Shown: positions 1 through 7,397, counted from the stretch's first letter. The stretch: 12,963 bases of DNA from DATBFX01 sp036558305 (GCA_036558305.1 DATBFX010000279.1:1-12963), one strand, 5' to 3'. A program made the numbers and translations. The notes: generated by a model from the sequence alone, not told the origin.

Positions 1-1
1 G

Positions 2-1147
2 GCGGGGTTCGCGGTCGTGCTGTTGGACGTCGAAGGGGAGTACACCTTCCTGGGCGAACCGACCGACGACCCGCAGATGCAGGAGGTGTTGCACCGGCGG
101 GGGTTGCGGCGGGGCGGCGTCGCGGATTTGGCGATCTACCATCTGGTGGGGCGGGAATCGTCGAACCCCTCCCATCCCAACCGCCGCGCCTTTGGACTCC
201 AGTTCAGCCGGCTGTCGCCGTACGCGGTTGCCGAGCTCCTCGAGTTGACCGACGCCCAACAGGAGCGCTTTCTGCAGGCCTACGACGCGACGAAAACGAT
301 CCTGCGGAAGTTGCACGTCTCGAATGCGGACGATTTGACGCTGGACGAGTTCGAATCCGGTTTCCCTGGGATGACCCTGGATCACCTGATTGATGTGGCG
401 GCGGCGTTTGAGGCGACGGTCGCGAAGACGGAGGCGCGCTTCCGGACGACCGCTTTCACCGCCAAGGCCGATGAGGTCAAGCAGACGATCCAGCCGATGG
501 CGGCGAAGGCGTCGTCGACGGCGAGTTGGCGGGCGCTGCTCGGCAAGTTGGGACGACTGCGCCGGTTGGAAGTGTTCGACCGGCCGGGGGTGCCGCCGCT
601 CGACTACGCGGCGATGGTGCGGCCGGGGCGGGTGAGCATCGTCGATCTGTCAGATACCGACGCGCCGGTGCTCAACAACCTGGCGATCGCCGACATCCTG
701 CGCGGCATCCAGCGGCAGCAGGAGACGGCCTACGAGGCGGCCGAGGCGGCGGGCCGGGTGCCACCGAAGACGTTGGTGATCGTCGAGGAAGCGCACGAAT
801 TCCTCGGCAAGGAGCGGATCGACCGAATGCCGCACCTCTTTGCGCAGGTGGCGCGGATCGCCAAGCGGGGGCGGAAGCGCTGGTTGGGGTTGGTCTTCGT
901 CACGCAGTTGCCGCAGCAGTTGCCGAATCAGGTGATCGGACTGGTCAACAATTGGGTGATCCACAAGATCGGCGACGCGGCGGTCGTCGGCTCGTTGAAA
1001 CGGTCGGTGAGCGGGATCGACGATAGTCTCTGGGACCGGCTGCCGGGGTTGGCGCCGGGGCAGGCGATCGTCTCGTGCACGCACATGCAGCGACCGGTCT
1101 TGACGTCGATCGACCCGACGCCGGCAAAGTTGCGGATGGTGGAGTAG
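2..1147 (+). CDS. HerA/FtsK-type ATP-binding protein, 5'-truncated by the window
   Basis: This is the C-terminal part of a P-loop ATPase of the HerA/DUF87 group, whose members form hexameric rings that move or resect DNA. The frame is open to the window edge, so the GTG at 17 is internal and the Walker A motif must lie upstream. Visible hallmarks, numbered from codon 17, are the strand VLLDVEGEY at the start, a Walker B segment TLVIVEEAHEFL at residues 252-263 with the paired acids E257 and E258, and the basic stretch RIAKRGRKRWLGLVFVTQ at about 280-297. That stretch carries the GRK and terminal TQ typical of HerA sensor and arginine-finger regions. A helical insertion occupies roughly residues 60-190. 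HerA usually pairs with the NurA nuclease, but no nurA is visible downstream. The exact role (repair, conjugation or defence) cannot be fixed from this fragment. Confidence 0.85.
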   Translation, partial: AGFAVVLLDVEGEYTFLGEPTDDPQMQEVLHRRGLRRGGVADLAIYHLVGRESSNPSHPNRRAFGLQFSRLSPYAVAELLELTDAQQERFLQAYDATKTILRKLHVSNADDLTLDEFESGFPGMTLDHLIDVAAAFEATVAKTEARFRTTAFTAKADEVKQTIQPMAAKASSTASWRALLGKLGRLRRLEVFDRPGVPPLDYAAMVRPGRVSIVDLSDTDAPVLNNLAIADILRGIQRQQETAYEAAEAAGRVPPKTLVIVEEAHEFLGKERIDRMPHLFAQVARIAKRGRKRWLGLVFVTQLPQQLPNQVIGLVNNWVIHKIGDAAVVGSLKRSVSGIDDSLWDRLPGLAPGQAIVSCTHMQRPVLTSIDPTPAKLRMVE

Positions 1148-1190
1148 GGCCGATTCCGTTGGGCCGCGTGCTCTGCTGCCCGCGGTGCGA

Positions 1191-1284
1191 AGGGGAGGGC
1201 CCTGTGCCCTCCCGCGATCAGCGTTGCGATTGTCAAAGGGAGGAGCCGCGACCATCAGACCGGGAGGGCACGGGGCCCTCCCCT
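1191..1284. repeat. Long inverted repeat, 24-bp arms, REP/MITE-like
   Basis: The arms at 1191-1214 and 1261-1284 are reverse complements with one mismatch and a 46-nt spacer. Each arm is itself a hairpin (GGAGGGC, 5-nt loop, GCCCTCC). There is no T-run, so it is not a classical intrinsic terminator. It lies in the 235-bp gap between the HerA-type gene and the DinB-fold gene, and I see no gene in that gap. Its family identity is unknown. Confidence 0.75.
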
Positions 1285-1320
1285 ACATCTCATCCGTCAG
1301 ACGTCTCACAGGCGGTCGGG

Positions 1321-1326
1321 TAGAAT
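1321..1326 (+). promoter_or_regulatory. Possible -10 element for the DinB-fold gene
   Basis: TAGAAT sits 57 nt before the chosen GTG start and directly after the inverted repeat. No convincing -35 hexamer lies 16-19 nt upstream, so this is a weak call. Confidence 0.25.
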
Positions 1327-1382
1327 GCAGATTCGCTTCGAGAAGGACGATGATTAGGAGGCGGCAGGAAGGGAGCTGCGAG

Positions 1383-1949
1383 GTGGTGAGGAATTCGTGG
1401 GAGGCGCTTGGCAAGCGGGTGGCGGCGATGCACCGGTTGTGGCGGCGGGCGGTTGCGGATGTGACCCTCGGTCAGGTGAATCATCACGAGCGGGAGGGGG
1501 TGGTGCCGATCGCGTTCTCGTTGATGCACTTTGTCAACAACGAGGATCGGTACGTGACGGAGCGGTTGGTGGGGGGTGCCCAACTCTGGGAGGACGAGGG
1601 TTGGGCGGAGAAGGTCGGCGGGAACGTTCCGCAGGTGCGGCGCGGCGGCGCGTTGGCGGTTGCCGAAGAGGTCAGGTTCGGGGATCTGGCGGCGTGGCGC
1701 GCGTATCAGGACGCGGTCTTCGCCCGGACGGAGCGGGCATTGGCCGGTTTGCCCGATGAGCGTTACGAGGAGGTCGCTTTCCCGAGTGTCCCGGAGGCGA
1801 TGAAGGGCGGGTTCTTGTCGATGCTGGCGGGTGAGGGCCCGGTGCTGCTGGGCGATATGATGGATGTCGTTCTCTACCAGCACGGGATGAGACATCTGGG
1901 TGAGGTCGAACACGCTCGATCGCTGGTCGGCCTGCGTGGGTTGGATTAG
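1383..1949 (+). CDS. DinB-superfamily (YfiT/DinB_2-like) putative metal-binding protein
   Basis: The product is a four-helix protein of about 188 residues resembling the DinB superfamily, whose members bind a divalent metal through three histidines and often act as thiol-dependent transferases or hydrolases. Candidate ligands, numbered from the GTG at 1383, are H49 (in SLMHFVNNED), H167 and H171 (in YQHGMRHLGEVE). The C-terminal HLGEVEHARSLVGLRG matches the usual DinB tail. I chose GTG 1383 because AAGGGAG (1369-1375) lies 7 nt upstream. An in-frame ATG at 1350 would add 11 residues but has a poorly spaced ribosome binding site. The UlaG-like gene follows 18 nt after the stop, so the two are probably co-transcribed. 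The substrate is unknown. Confidence 0.72.
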   Translation: MVRNSWEALGKRVAAMHRLWRRAVADVTLGQVNHHEREGVVPIAFSLMHFVNNEDRYVTERLVGGAQLWEDEGWAEKVGGNVPQVRRGGALAVAEEVRFGDLAAWRAYQDAVFARTERALAGLPDERYEEVAFPSVPEAMKGGFLSMLAGEGPVLLGDMMDVVLYQHGMRHLGEVEHARSLVGLRGLD

Positions 1950-1967
1950 GAACGGAGTAGAGGGTCA

Positions 1968-2777
1968 ATGACGGCGACGACGAATCAAGGGCTCGAACAG
2001 CGGATACGCGAGTTGGACGTCGCGCCGGGGACGGTCGCCTGCGTCTGGTTGGGACAGGCCGGGTATCTGTTCAAGTCGCCGGAGGGCGTGGTCGTGATGG
2101 TGGACCCGTACCTCTCGGATTGGGCCGAGCAGCAGTGGGGGCTGACGCGCGCCGTTCCGCCGGCGATCGACCCCGCGGTCCTGCGACCGGATGTGCTCTT
2201 GATTTCGCATTGGCACGAGGACCATCTGGACGTGCCGGTCGTCAAGCGATGGGCGACGCAGGACCCCGGTCTCTTCATCGGGCCGATGATCTGCACGGTC
2301 CGTGCGATCGCCTGGGGTTGGCCGGACGAACGCGTGGTCGAGATCACCCTCGGCGAGAGCTACCAGCACCTCGACGTGCAGGTCACCGCGACCTTCGCGC
2401 GGCACGAGACGCCGACCGCCCCGGCGCCGGACGCGATCGGATTTCTCCTTGACATCGGCGGGGTTCGCATTTGGAACGTCGCCGACACGGAGTACGACGC
2501 CCGGTTGCGGCCGATGCGGGAGGAGCGGGTCGACGTCGCGTTGATCCCGATCAACGGGGTGGGCGGCAATCTCAACGCGGCGGAAGCGGCCTTCCTCCTC
2601 TGGCATGTGCAACCGAAGGTCGCGGTTCCCAACCACTACGACATGTGGGAACCGGCGGGGTTCGGTCCCGGCGCCACGCTCGATCCCCAAGAGTTCGTCG
2701 CGATGGCGGAGCGGCTGGGTGCGAGCTACGAGACGCGGGTGTTGGCGGTCGGGGAGATCGTGACGTTCGGCGGGTGA
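1968..2777 (+). CDS. UlaG-like metallo-beta-lactamase-fold hydrolase
   Basis: The 269-residue protein has the metal-binding motif HWHEDH (H81, H83, D85, H86) of the metallo-beta-lactamase fold. Later candidate ligands are H146 (ARHET), D173 (VADTEYD) and H223 (PNHYDMW). The opening VWLGQAGYLF and the segment NGVGGNLNAAEAA followed by KVAVPNHYDMW resemble the UlaG family, in which E. coli UlaG is a Mn-dependent L-ascorbate-6-phosphate lactonase. It is shorter than UlaG (354 residues), so identity of substrate is not implied. It follows the DinB-fold gene closely and precedes a promoter that serves the cupin gene. A lactonase role in the nearby sugar pathway is plausible but inferred. Other UlaG relatives act on phosphodiesters or amides. 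Confidence 0.82.
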   Translation: MTATTNQGLEQRIRELDVAPGTVACVWLGQAGYLFKSPEGVVVMVDPYLSDWAEQQWGLTRAVPPAIDPAVLRPDVLLISHWHEDHLDVPVVKRWATQDPGLFIGPMICTVRAIAWGWPDERVVEITLGESYQHLDVQVTATFARHETPTAPAPDAIGFLLDIGGVRIWNVADTEYDARLRPMREERVDVALIPINGVGGNLNAAEAAFLLWHVQPKVAVPNHYDMWEPAGFGPGATLDPQEFVAMAERLGASYETRVLAVGEIVTFGG

Positions 2778-2805
2778 TGGGATGCCGGGCTCTGTCCACC
2801 GGGGT

Positions 2806-2814
2806 TGTTACAAT
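2806..2814 (+). promoter_or_regulatory. Extended -10 promoter for the cupin gene
   Basis: TGTTACAAT matches the extended -10 pattern TGnTAnAAT at all its fixed positions. No good -35 is seen at 17 nt, which is usual for extended -10 promoters. A start near 2821 would give a leader of about 50 nt. Confidence 0.45.
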
Positions 2815-2822
2815 CGCAGTTC

Positions 2823-2854
2823 CCGGCGGGACGCCGGCAGCGTTGCCGGCGGGA
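2823..2854. repeat. GC-rich overlapping palindromes in the cupin leader
   Basis: CCGGCG/CGCCGG (2823-2828 with 2832-2837) and GCCGGC/GCCGGC (2833-2838 with 2845-2850) share bases 2833-2837, so the two hairpins cannot form together. A 9-bp direct repeat CCGGCGGGA occurs at 2823-2831 and 2846-2854. The AAGGAG ribosome binding site starts 4 nt after the last repeat. Confidence 0.5.
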
Positions 2855-2870
2855 ACGAAGGAGACGAACG

Positions 2871-3302
2871 ATGAGTGCGACGACCGAAACCGGAAAAACG
2901 ACCGGGACCTGCGCGGTCCTCCGCGCGGAATCGACCTACGAGGGCAAACAGGGGTTCTCGTATTTCCACGGGATTTCCGCGGAAAGCGTCGGGGCGCGCG
3001 GAATCTGCATGCACCTGCTGACGATCCCGCCCGGTGTACGGGCAAAGGCGCACCTGCACGCGGACCACGAGACGGCGATCTACGTCCTCAGCGGCGAGGC
3101 GGAGATGTGGTATGGTGAAAATCTGGAACAATACCTAACCTGCGGCCCCGGTGATCTGATCTACATACCGGCCGGGATGCCCCACTTGCCGGGGAATCCC
3201 AGCGATACCGAGACCTGTCAGGCCGTGCTGGCGCGGACCGATCCGAACGAGCAGGAGAGCGTGGTGCTGCGGCCGGACCTCGAAGAGAGGGAACGGCGGT
3301 AA
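2871..3302 (+). CDS. Small single-domain cupin protein
   Basis: The 143-residue protein is one cupin beta-barrel. Motif 1 is AHLHADHE, giving metal ligands H61, H63 and E67, followed by YVLSGEAEMW. Motif 2 is GDLIYIPAGMPHLPGN, supplying H105 and matching the canonical G(x)5PxG(x)2H(x)3N pattern exactly. These residues are intact, so a metal-binding and possibly enzymatic or sugar-sensing cupin is likely. ATG 2871 is chosen because AAGGAG (2858-2863) lies 7 nt upstream. Reading further upstream in frame would enter the palindromic leader. The next gene begins 30 nt downstream, suggesting co-transcription. The fold alone does not give the substrate. Isomerase, dioxygenase and regulatory cupins share these motifs. 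Confidence 0.85.
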   Translation: MSATTETGKTTGTCAVLRAESTYEGKQGFSYFHGISAESVGARGICMHLLTIPPGVRAKAHLHADHETAIYVLSGEAEMWYGENLEQYLTCGPGDLIYIPAGMPHLPGNPSDTETCQAVLARTDPNEQESVVLRPDLEERERR

Positions 3303-3332
3303 GGCGATTCCGGCGACGAGGCGAGGTAGGCG

Positions 3333-3926
3333 ATGGGCGAGCCGCTGCCGGCGGCGTTCGATCCGCGGGCGATCGGCTACATCGAGGCGCGGCTCTGGCA
3401 CGCCTACTACGCGCACCACTGGCCGCGGGTTGCCCTGTTGACCTACCGGTTGGTGCGGGGGCAGATGGGGCTCGGGCCGCGGCCGGCGATCGAGGCGGTG
3501 GGGCATGCCGCTCGCGCCGCGGTCGCGTGGGCACCGGCGCAGAACGATGCGGCGCGGACGCGGCGGGAATTGCGCGCCTTCTACGGTGTGGTGGCGCGGG
3601 AGCACGGCGCCACGTTCGATCCCGAAGCGGTCGGCGACGCGGAGTACGACTACTGGCGGATCCACCGCGAGATCGTCGGGCGGGCCGATCGGGCGCTGCT
3701 GATCGCCTCGCTGGAGCGGATCCCGGCGTTGCTCTTCGGGGTGCCGGAGGCGAGTGTGACGGCGTCGGCGACCGAGCGCGAGCGCGCGGTTCGCCTGGTC
3801 GACCTGATCACGAGCGGGAAGCAAGCGCCGACGGAGGCGGCGTGGCGGGAGATCGCCGCCGACCTCGTCCGCTCCTATCGGCTGTTGCGTGCCGAGGTCG
3901 CGACGAGTCGCGCGGCGAACTCTTGA
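3333..3926 (+). CDS. Unrecognised helical protein downstream of the cupin
   Basis: I do not recognise this 197-residue protein. It appears entirely helical and soluble, with no signal peptide or clear membrane segment. An aromatic- and His-rich N-terminal block (YIEARLWHAYYAHHW, residues 16-30) is followed by a basic helix. A second striking block is EYDYWRIHREI at 104-114, and a W-containing helix ends the protein. Codon use resembles the neighbours and third positions are strongly GC-rich, so it is very probably a real gene. The ATG at 3333 has only a modest GAGG-type ribosome binding site. Its position after the cupin suggests a shared role, but none can be named. It ends just before the promoter of the transport operon. 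Confidence 0.75.
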   Translation: MGEPLPAAFDPRAIGYIEARLWHAYYAHHWPRVALLTYRLVRGQMGLGPRPAIEAVGHAARAAVAWAPAQNDAARTRRELRAFYGVVAREHGATFDPEAVGDAEYDYWRIHREIVGRADRALLIASLERIPALLFGVPEASVTASATERERAVRLVDLITSGKQAPTEAAWREIAADLVRSYRLLRAEVATSRAANS

Positions 3927-3952
3927 AGGGAGCCGCGCTTTGCCGGATGCGA

Positions 3953-3981
3953 TTGACACTCCCTGGTGGGATTGTTAGCAT
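3953..3981 (+). promoter_or_regulatory. Sigma-70-type promoter of the sugar transport operon
   Basis: A perfect -35 TTGACA (3953-3958), a 17-nt spacer and -10 TAGCAT (3976-3981) are visible. TG at 3973-3974 gives an extended -10. Transcription should start near 3988, about 54 nt before the binding-protein ATG. This is the best promoter in the window and separates the operon from the upstream genes. Confidence 0.8.
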
Positions 3982-3999
3982 CCCTTCACATCCGAAGAC

Positions 4000-4011
4000 A
4001 ACGTCAACGTT
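4000..4011. promoter_or_regulatory. Possible operator in the operon leader
   Basis: AACGTCAACGTT is a 5-2-5 perfect inverted repeat (AACGT, CA, ACGTT) about 12-23 nt downstream of the predicted transcription start. Its AACGTT-like halves are reminiscent of LacI-family operators, which often control sugar operons. No regulator gene is in the window, so this is only suggestive. Confidence 0.3.
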
Positions 4012-4041
4012 CGACATTCTTGGTGCGAGAGGAGAGACAGC

Positions 4042-5343
4042 ATGTCCAAAAACGTTGACCATCGCCGTCTGTCGCGGCGTGGGTTGATCAAAGCCACGGG
4101 CGGGATCGCCGGAGCGGCGGCACTGGCGGGACCGTTTGCGAATCTGGGGATGCCTTCGGCCTCCGCCCAGGCCACGACGACGGTCTCCCTCTGGGGGAAC
4201 CACCCGGAGTGGAAGGATCCGATGCAGGAGATCGTCGACGCGTTCCAGGCGGCGAATCCGGACGTCAAGGTCGAGTTGACCGAGCTGAGCGGTCCCGACT
4301 ACACGACGAAGCTGCAAACGGCCGTCGCCGGCGGGCAACCGTCCGACATCCTCGGTGCGGGAGAGGGCGAAATCATCTCGAAGTGGATTCCGAGCGGCGA
4401 TCCACCGTTCATCGACCTGACGGGGAAGATCGACGTCAGCGGTCTGACCGACAGCGCCCGCACGCAGGTGACGGTCGGCGGCAAGGACTACGGGTGTCCG
4501 CTCGCCGCCTACACGGTCGGTTTGGCGATCCAGAATCCGGTCTTTGCCAAGCACAACCTGACGCCGCCGACGACGTGGGACGAACTGAAGACCGTTGCCC
4601 AGGCCCTCAAAGACGCCGGCGAGACGCCGATCGTGCTCGGCGGCAAGGACTGGGTCCACACGTTCTTCATGTACATCGGGCTGGCGTCCAGCGTGCTCGG
4701 GCTCGATGGACTGAACGCCGTCCGAACGGGACAGCGCAAGCTGACCGATCCCGACCTGGTTGCCGCCACGCAACTATTGATCGACCTGATGCCGTTCTAC
4801 AACGCCGGGTTCGAGGCGACCGACTACACGACGGCCAAGGCGATCTTCGCGAACGAGAAGGGCGCGATGATGGTCGCGGGGACGGCCGACTTCACCGGGT
4901 ACCGCCAGGTCAACCCGAACGCGGATCTGAGTTTCGTCGCCTGGCCCGGACCCGAGGCCGGCAAGAAGGCGACGACGACCGGTTTCGAACTCCTCTACAC
5001 CGCCAGCAAGTTCGCGTCGGCGGAGAAGCAGGCGGCGGCGACGAAGTTCGTCAACTGGCTGGCGACGACCGAAGCGCAGCAACTCGTCTCCGACAAGATC
5101 GCGCTGCCGATCAACAAAAACGTCACCGAATCGAGCGATCCGATTCGCGCCCAAACCCTGAGCGCGGCCGCGGAGGGCGATGTGCCGGTCTGGTACGACC
5201 TGCCCGAGCTCAACCCGATCGTGATCTGGATGCAGAAGGAGTGGGGCGGGATCTGGACCGGCCGCCTCGATGCCCAGGCGTACTCGGCGGCACTGCAGGG
5301 CGTCATCGTCCCGAGTGGCGGGACCGGCACGCCGACGGCGTAG
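4042..5343 (+). CDS. ABC transporter sugar-binding protein with Tat signal
   Basis: This 433-residue extracytoplasmic solute-binding protein (family 1, maltose-binding type) should capture a carbohydrate outside the membrane. The N terminus carries a twin-arginine motif LSRRGLIK (residues 10-17), a hydrophobic stretch from about 18 to 32, and an Ala-rich cleavage region ending near SAQA (A44). The mature part starts with TVSLWGNHPEWKDPMQEIVDAFQAANPDVKVE, a typical first lobe. FANEKGAMMVAGTADFTGYRQ and KFVNWLATTEAQQ are characteristic later segments. No lipobox cysteine is seen, so anchoring may be through a retained signal or the permeases. AGAGGAGAG precedes the ATG. It is the first gene of the operon, and a heptamer array follows its stop. 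The ligand cannot be read from the sequence. Confidence 0.93.
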   Translation: MSKNVDHRRLSRRGLIKATGGIAGAAALAGPFANLGMPSASAQATTTVSLWGNHPEWKDPMQEIVDAFQAANPDVKVELTELSGPDYTTKLQTAVAGGQPSDILGAGEGEIISKWIPSGDPPFIDLTGKIDVSGLTDSARTQVTVGGKDYGCPLAAYTVGLAIQNPVFAKHNLTPPTTWDELKTVAQALKDAGETPIVLGGKDWVHTFFMYIGLASSVLGLDGLNAVRTGQRKLTDPDLVAATQLLIDLMPFYNAGFEATDYTTAKAIFANEKGAMMVAGTADFTGYRQVNPNADLSFVAWPGPEAGKKATTTGFELLYTASKFASAEKQAAATKFVNWLATTEAQQLVSDKIALPINKNVTESSDPIRAQTLSAAAEGDVPVWYDLPELNPIVIWMQKEWGGIWTGRLDAQAYSAALQGVIVPSGGTGTPTA

Positions 5344-5347
5344 TGAC

Positions 5348-5433
5348 GAAGTGGCGAGTGACGAGCTTCGAGCTTCGAGCTTGGGCGGCGCGTTCGTTGG
5401 CACTTCCCGCTCGTAACTTGCCACTCGCCACTT
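5348..5433. repeat. Inverted arrays of degenerate 7-bp units between binding protein and permease
   Basis: The left array runs 7 bp by 7 bp from 5348: GAAGTGG, CGAGTGA, then CGAGCTT three times (5362-5382). The opposing right side, read on the other strand from about 5434, gives CAAGTGG, CGAGTGG, CAAGTTA, CGAGCGG. The outer 12 bp (5349-5360 and 5422-5433) pair perfectly. The array starts 4 nt after the TAG stop of the upstream gene and ends 19 nt before the permease ATG. Confidence 0.75.
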
Positions 5434-5452
5434 GAAGGCTGACGAGGGATCG

Positions 5453-6472
5453 ATGCCGGCTCAGCATGCGCCGGAGTACGAACGCGAACGCCGCGGCCTG
5501 GGCGGGTCCATGCCCGCCCAGGCCGCGTCTGGCCGCGTTGGGGCGGACGCGGCGCGACCGGGGCGGGCGATTCTGGCGCGGCGGCCGTACGTCTGGTTCA
5601 TCCTGCCGGCACTCCTTGCGTACGGGGCGATCTTCGTCTATCCGACGATCCGGGCGTTCTATCTCAGCTTTTTCGATTGGGCCGGGTACGGACCGATCGG
5701 GGACTTCGTCGGGTTCAAGAATTTTCGGGACGCCCTGACGAGCAGCCGGTTTCACCACGCGGCGACCAACTCCGCCAAACTCTTCGCGGTCATCTTCGTG
5801 CTGCAAAACACGATCTCGCTCGGGCTGGCGGTCATGCTCAACCGGCGGTCGCCGATGACGCACGTCTACCGCGTCATCATCTTCCTGCCGCAGATCATGT
5901 CGGCCGTGGCGACGGGGATCATTTGGATCTTGATGCTCGATCCGATCATCGGCATCGTCAACCCGGTGCTGCACGACGTCGGACTCGGCTCGCTGCAACG
6001 CGAGTGGCAAGCCGATCCCGCCTGGGCGATGAAGACGGTCTACCTGGTCCAGTTCTGGCAGTGGAACGGGATGGCCGTCGTCCTCTACCTGGCCGGATTG
6101 CAAAACGTGCCGGAAGATCTGCGGCACGCCGCGCTGGTCGACGGGGCGAAACCGTGGCAGGTGTTTCGCGACGTGACCTTCCCGATGCTGGCGCCGGCCT
6201 TTACGATCGTGACCGTCCTCTCGTTCATCCTGATCTTCCGCGCCTTCGACCTGATCTACGTCCTCGGCGGTCCGGGTGGGGCGCCGGACGGGGCGACGCT
6301 CGTGATCGGGGTGTTGATCTACAGCGACGCGTTCGGGACGAGCGTGTTCAGCAACGCGACGCGGTTCAGCTTCGCGATGTCCGAGGGGATTACGCTGTTC
6401 GTTTTCCTGGCGGGGGTCTCCGCCTTGCTCTTGAAGGGACTCGGGCGGCGCGAAGACGCCGTCACCACGTGA
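5453..6472 (+). CDS. ABC sugar transporter permease, MalF-type
   Basis: The 339-residue inner-membrane permease has about six transmembrane helices after an unusual 45-residue N-terminal extension. The first helix begins near PYVWFILPALLAYGAIFVYP (residues 45-64). The EAA-type loop that docks the ATPase is LRHAALVDGAKPWQVFRDVTFPML at about 223-246, with the conserved AA, DGA and P. The ATG at 5453 follows CGAGGGA. A second in-frame ATG at 5510 also begins MPAQ and lies in the loop of a strong hairpin, so initiation there is possible. The N-terminal extension partly reflects that palindrome. It pairs with the next gene (13-nt gap) as a heterodimer. No ATPase gene is present, as is common for this family, where a shared MsmX-like ATPase serves several systems. 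Confidence 0.92.
   Translation: MPAQHAPEYERERRGLGGSMPAQAASGRVGADAARPGRAILARRPYVWFILPALLAYGAIFVYPTIRAFYLSFFDWAGYGPIGDFVGFKNFRDALTSSRFHHAATNSAKLFAVIFVLQNTISLGLAVMLNRRSPMTHVYRVIIFLPQIMSAVATGIIWILMLDPIIGIVNPVLHDVGLGSLQREWQADPAWAMKTVYLVQFWQWNGMAVVLYLAGLQNVPEDLRHAALVDGAKPWQVFRDVTFPMLAPAFTIVTVLSFILIFRAFDLIYVLGGPGGAPDGATLVIGVLIYSDAFGTSVFSNATRFSFAMSEGITLFVFLAGVSALLLKGLGRREDAVTT
5492..5527. repeat. 15-bp perfect inverted repeat inside the permease N-terminus
   Basis: CGCGGCCTGGGCGGG (5492-5506) and its exact reverse complement (5513-5527) flank a 6-nt loop TCCATG that holds the alternative start codon at 5510. The hairpin is very GC-rich and looks like a REP-type palindrome that has become coding. It could lower translation of the permease relative to the binding protein. 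Confidence 0.8.
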
Positions 6473-6485
6473 GCCGAGGGGTGTC

Positions 6486-7397
6486 GTGGCCGTCGAGGTG
6501 AGTGCGTCGAGCGCACGCGATCGCGAGCTGGGGATACGGCTGGCTCAGCCGCGGTCGCATCGCAGGAAGCTGATCGGGCGGATCGTCGGGTCCGTCGCGT
6601 GGCACGGCGTCATGCTCGTCGTCTGTGGCTTCGTGCTGATCCCGATCGTGATGGTGATCTTCGGTTCGTTCAAGACGGTCGACGAGTTCTTTTCGAAACC
6701 GTACAGTCTGCCGAATTCGTTCGGTCTCTTCAACTACCGCAAGGCCTGGGACGAGGCGAACATCCAGACGACGATGCGCAACAGCGTCATCGCGACCGCG
6801 GTCGGGGTGATCGTGAGTACGACGCTGGCCTGCGTCGCGTCCTACGGTCTGGCGCGGTTCCGCTTCGCCGCCCGGCTCGGAATCCGCCTCCTGTTCGTCG
6901 GCGGTCTGGTCGTACCGGTCCAATTGATCATCTTGCCGCTGTTCATCCTGTTCAAGCAGGTCCATCTGCTCGGCAGTCTCTGGTCGCTGGTCGTCATCTA
7001 TTCGGTGTTCGGCATCCCGCTCGGCGTGCTGGTGATGACCGGGTTCTTCGGCATCCTGCCAAGGGACCTGGAGGATGCGGCGCGGATCGACGGTGCCAGT
7101 CATTTCGAGATTTTTCTGCGGATCATGCTCCCGTTGACAAGGCCGGCGATCGCGGCGGTCGTCATCCTGAACGGGGTCTGGATGTGGAACGACTTTTTCC
7201 TCGGGTTCATCCTGATCACAAAACCGAATTCGATGACGCTGCCGGTCGGGATCATGGCGTTTCGCGGCACCTATTCGACCGAGTGGGGGCTGATTTTCGC
7301 GAGTGTGACGATTTCGATTTTGCCGGTGGTAGCGGCGTATTTGCTGCTGTCGCGGCAGTTTATCGCGGGGCTGACGGCGGGAAGTGTGAAAGGATAG
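6486..7397 (+). CDS. ABC sugar transporter permease, MalG-type
   Basis: The 303-residue permease is the second half of the transporter. It has six predicted membrane helices; the first covers about residues 40-60 (HGVMLVVCGFVLIPIVMVIF), followed by the extracellular segment GSFKTVDEFF usual in MalG relatives. The EAA loop is DLEDAARIDGASHFEIFLRIMLP at 194-216. The motif NGVWMWNDFFLGFILI (229-244) and the C-terminal SRQFIAGLTAGSVKG match the family closely. GTG 6486 is preceded by GAGGGG and lies 13 nt after the first permease, implying coupled expression. Its stop codon TAG is the first three bases of a heptamer array. If that array was inserted, the original end of the gene may have been slightly different. 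Confidence 0.93.
   Translation: MAVEVSASSARDRELGIRLAQPRSHRRKLIGRIVGSVAWHGVMLVVCGFVLIPIVMVIFGSFKTVDEFFSKPYSLPNSFGLFNYRKAWDEANIQTTMRNSVIATAVGVIVSTTLACVASYGLARFRFAARLGIRLLFVGGLVVPVQLIILPLFILFKQVHLLGSLWSLVVIYSVFGIPLGVLVMTGFFGILPRDLEDAARIDGASHFEIFLRIMLPLTRPAIAAVVILNGVWMWNDFFLGFILITKPNSMTLPVGIMAFRGTYSTEWGLIFASVTISILPVVAAYLLLSRQFIAGLTAGSVKG

Noticed and set aside
1191..1284. Intrinsic terminator after the HerA-type gene
   Set aside because: The stems are strong but no T-run follows either arm, and the nested symmetry fits a REP/MITE-like repeat better.
1185..1382. N-terminal extension of the DinB-fold gene reading through the inverted repeat
   Set aside because: The extended frame translates the palindromic repeat and low-complexity sequence with no family similarity. 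The family-like region begins at the GTG near 1383, which has its own ribosome binding site.
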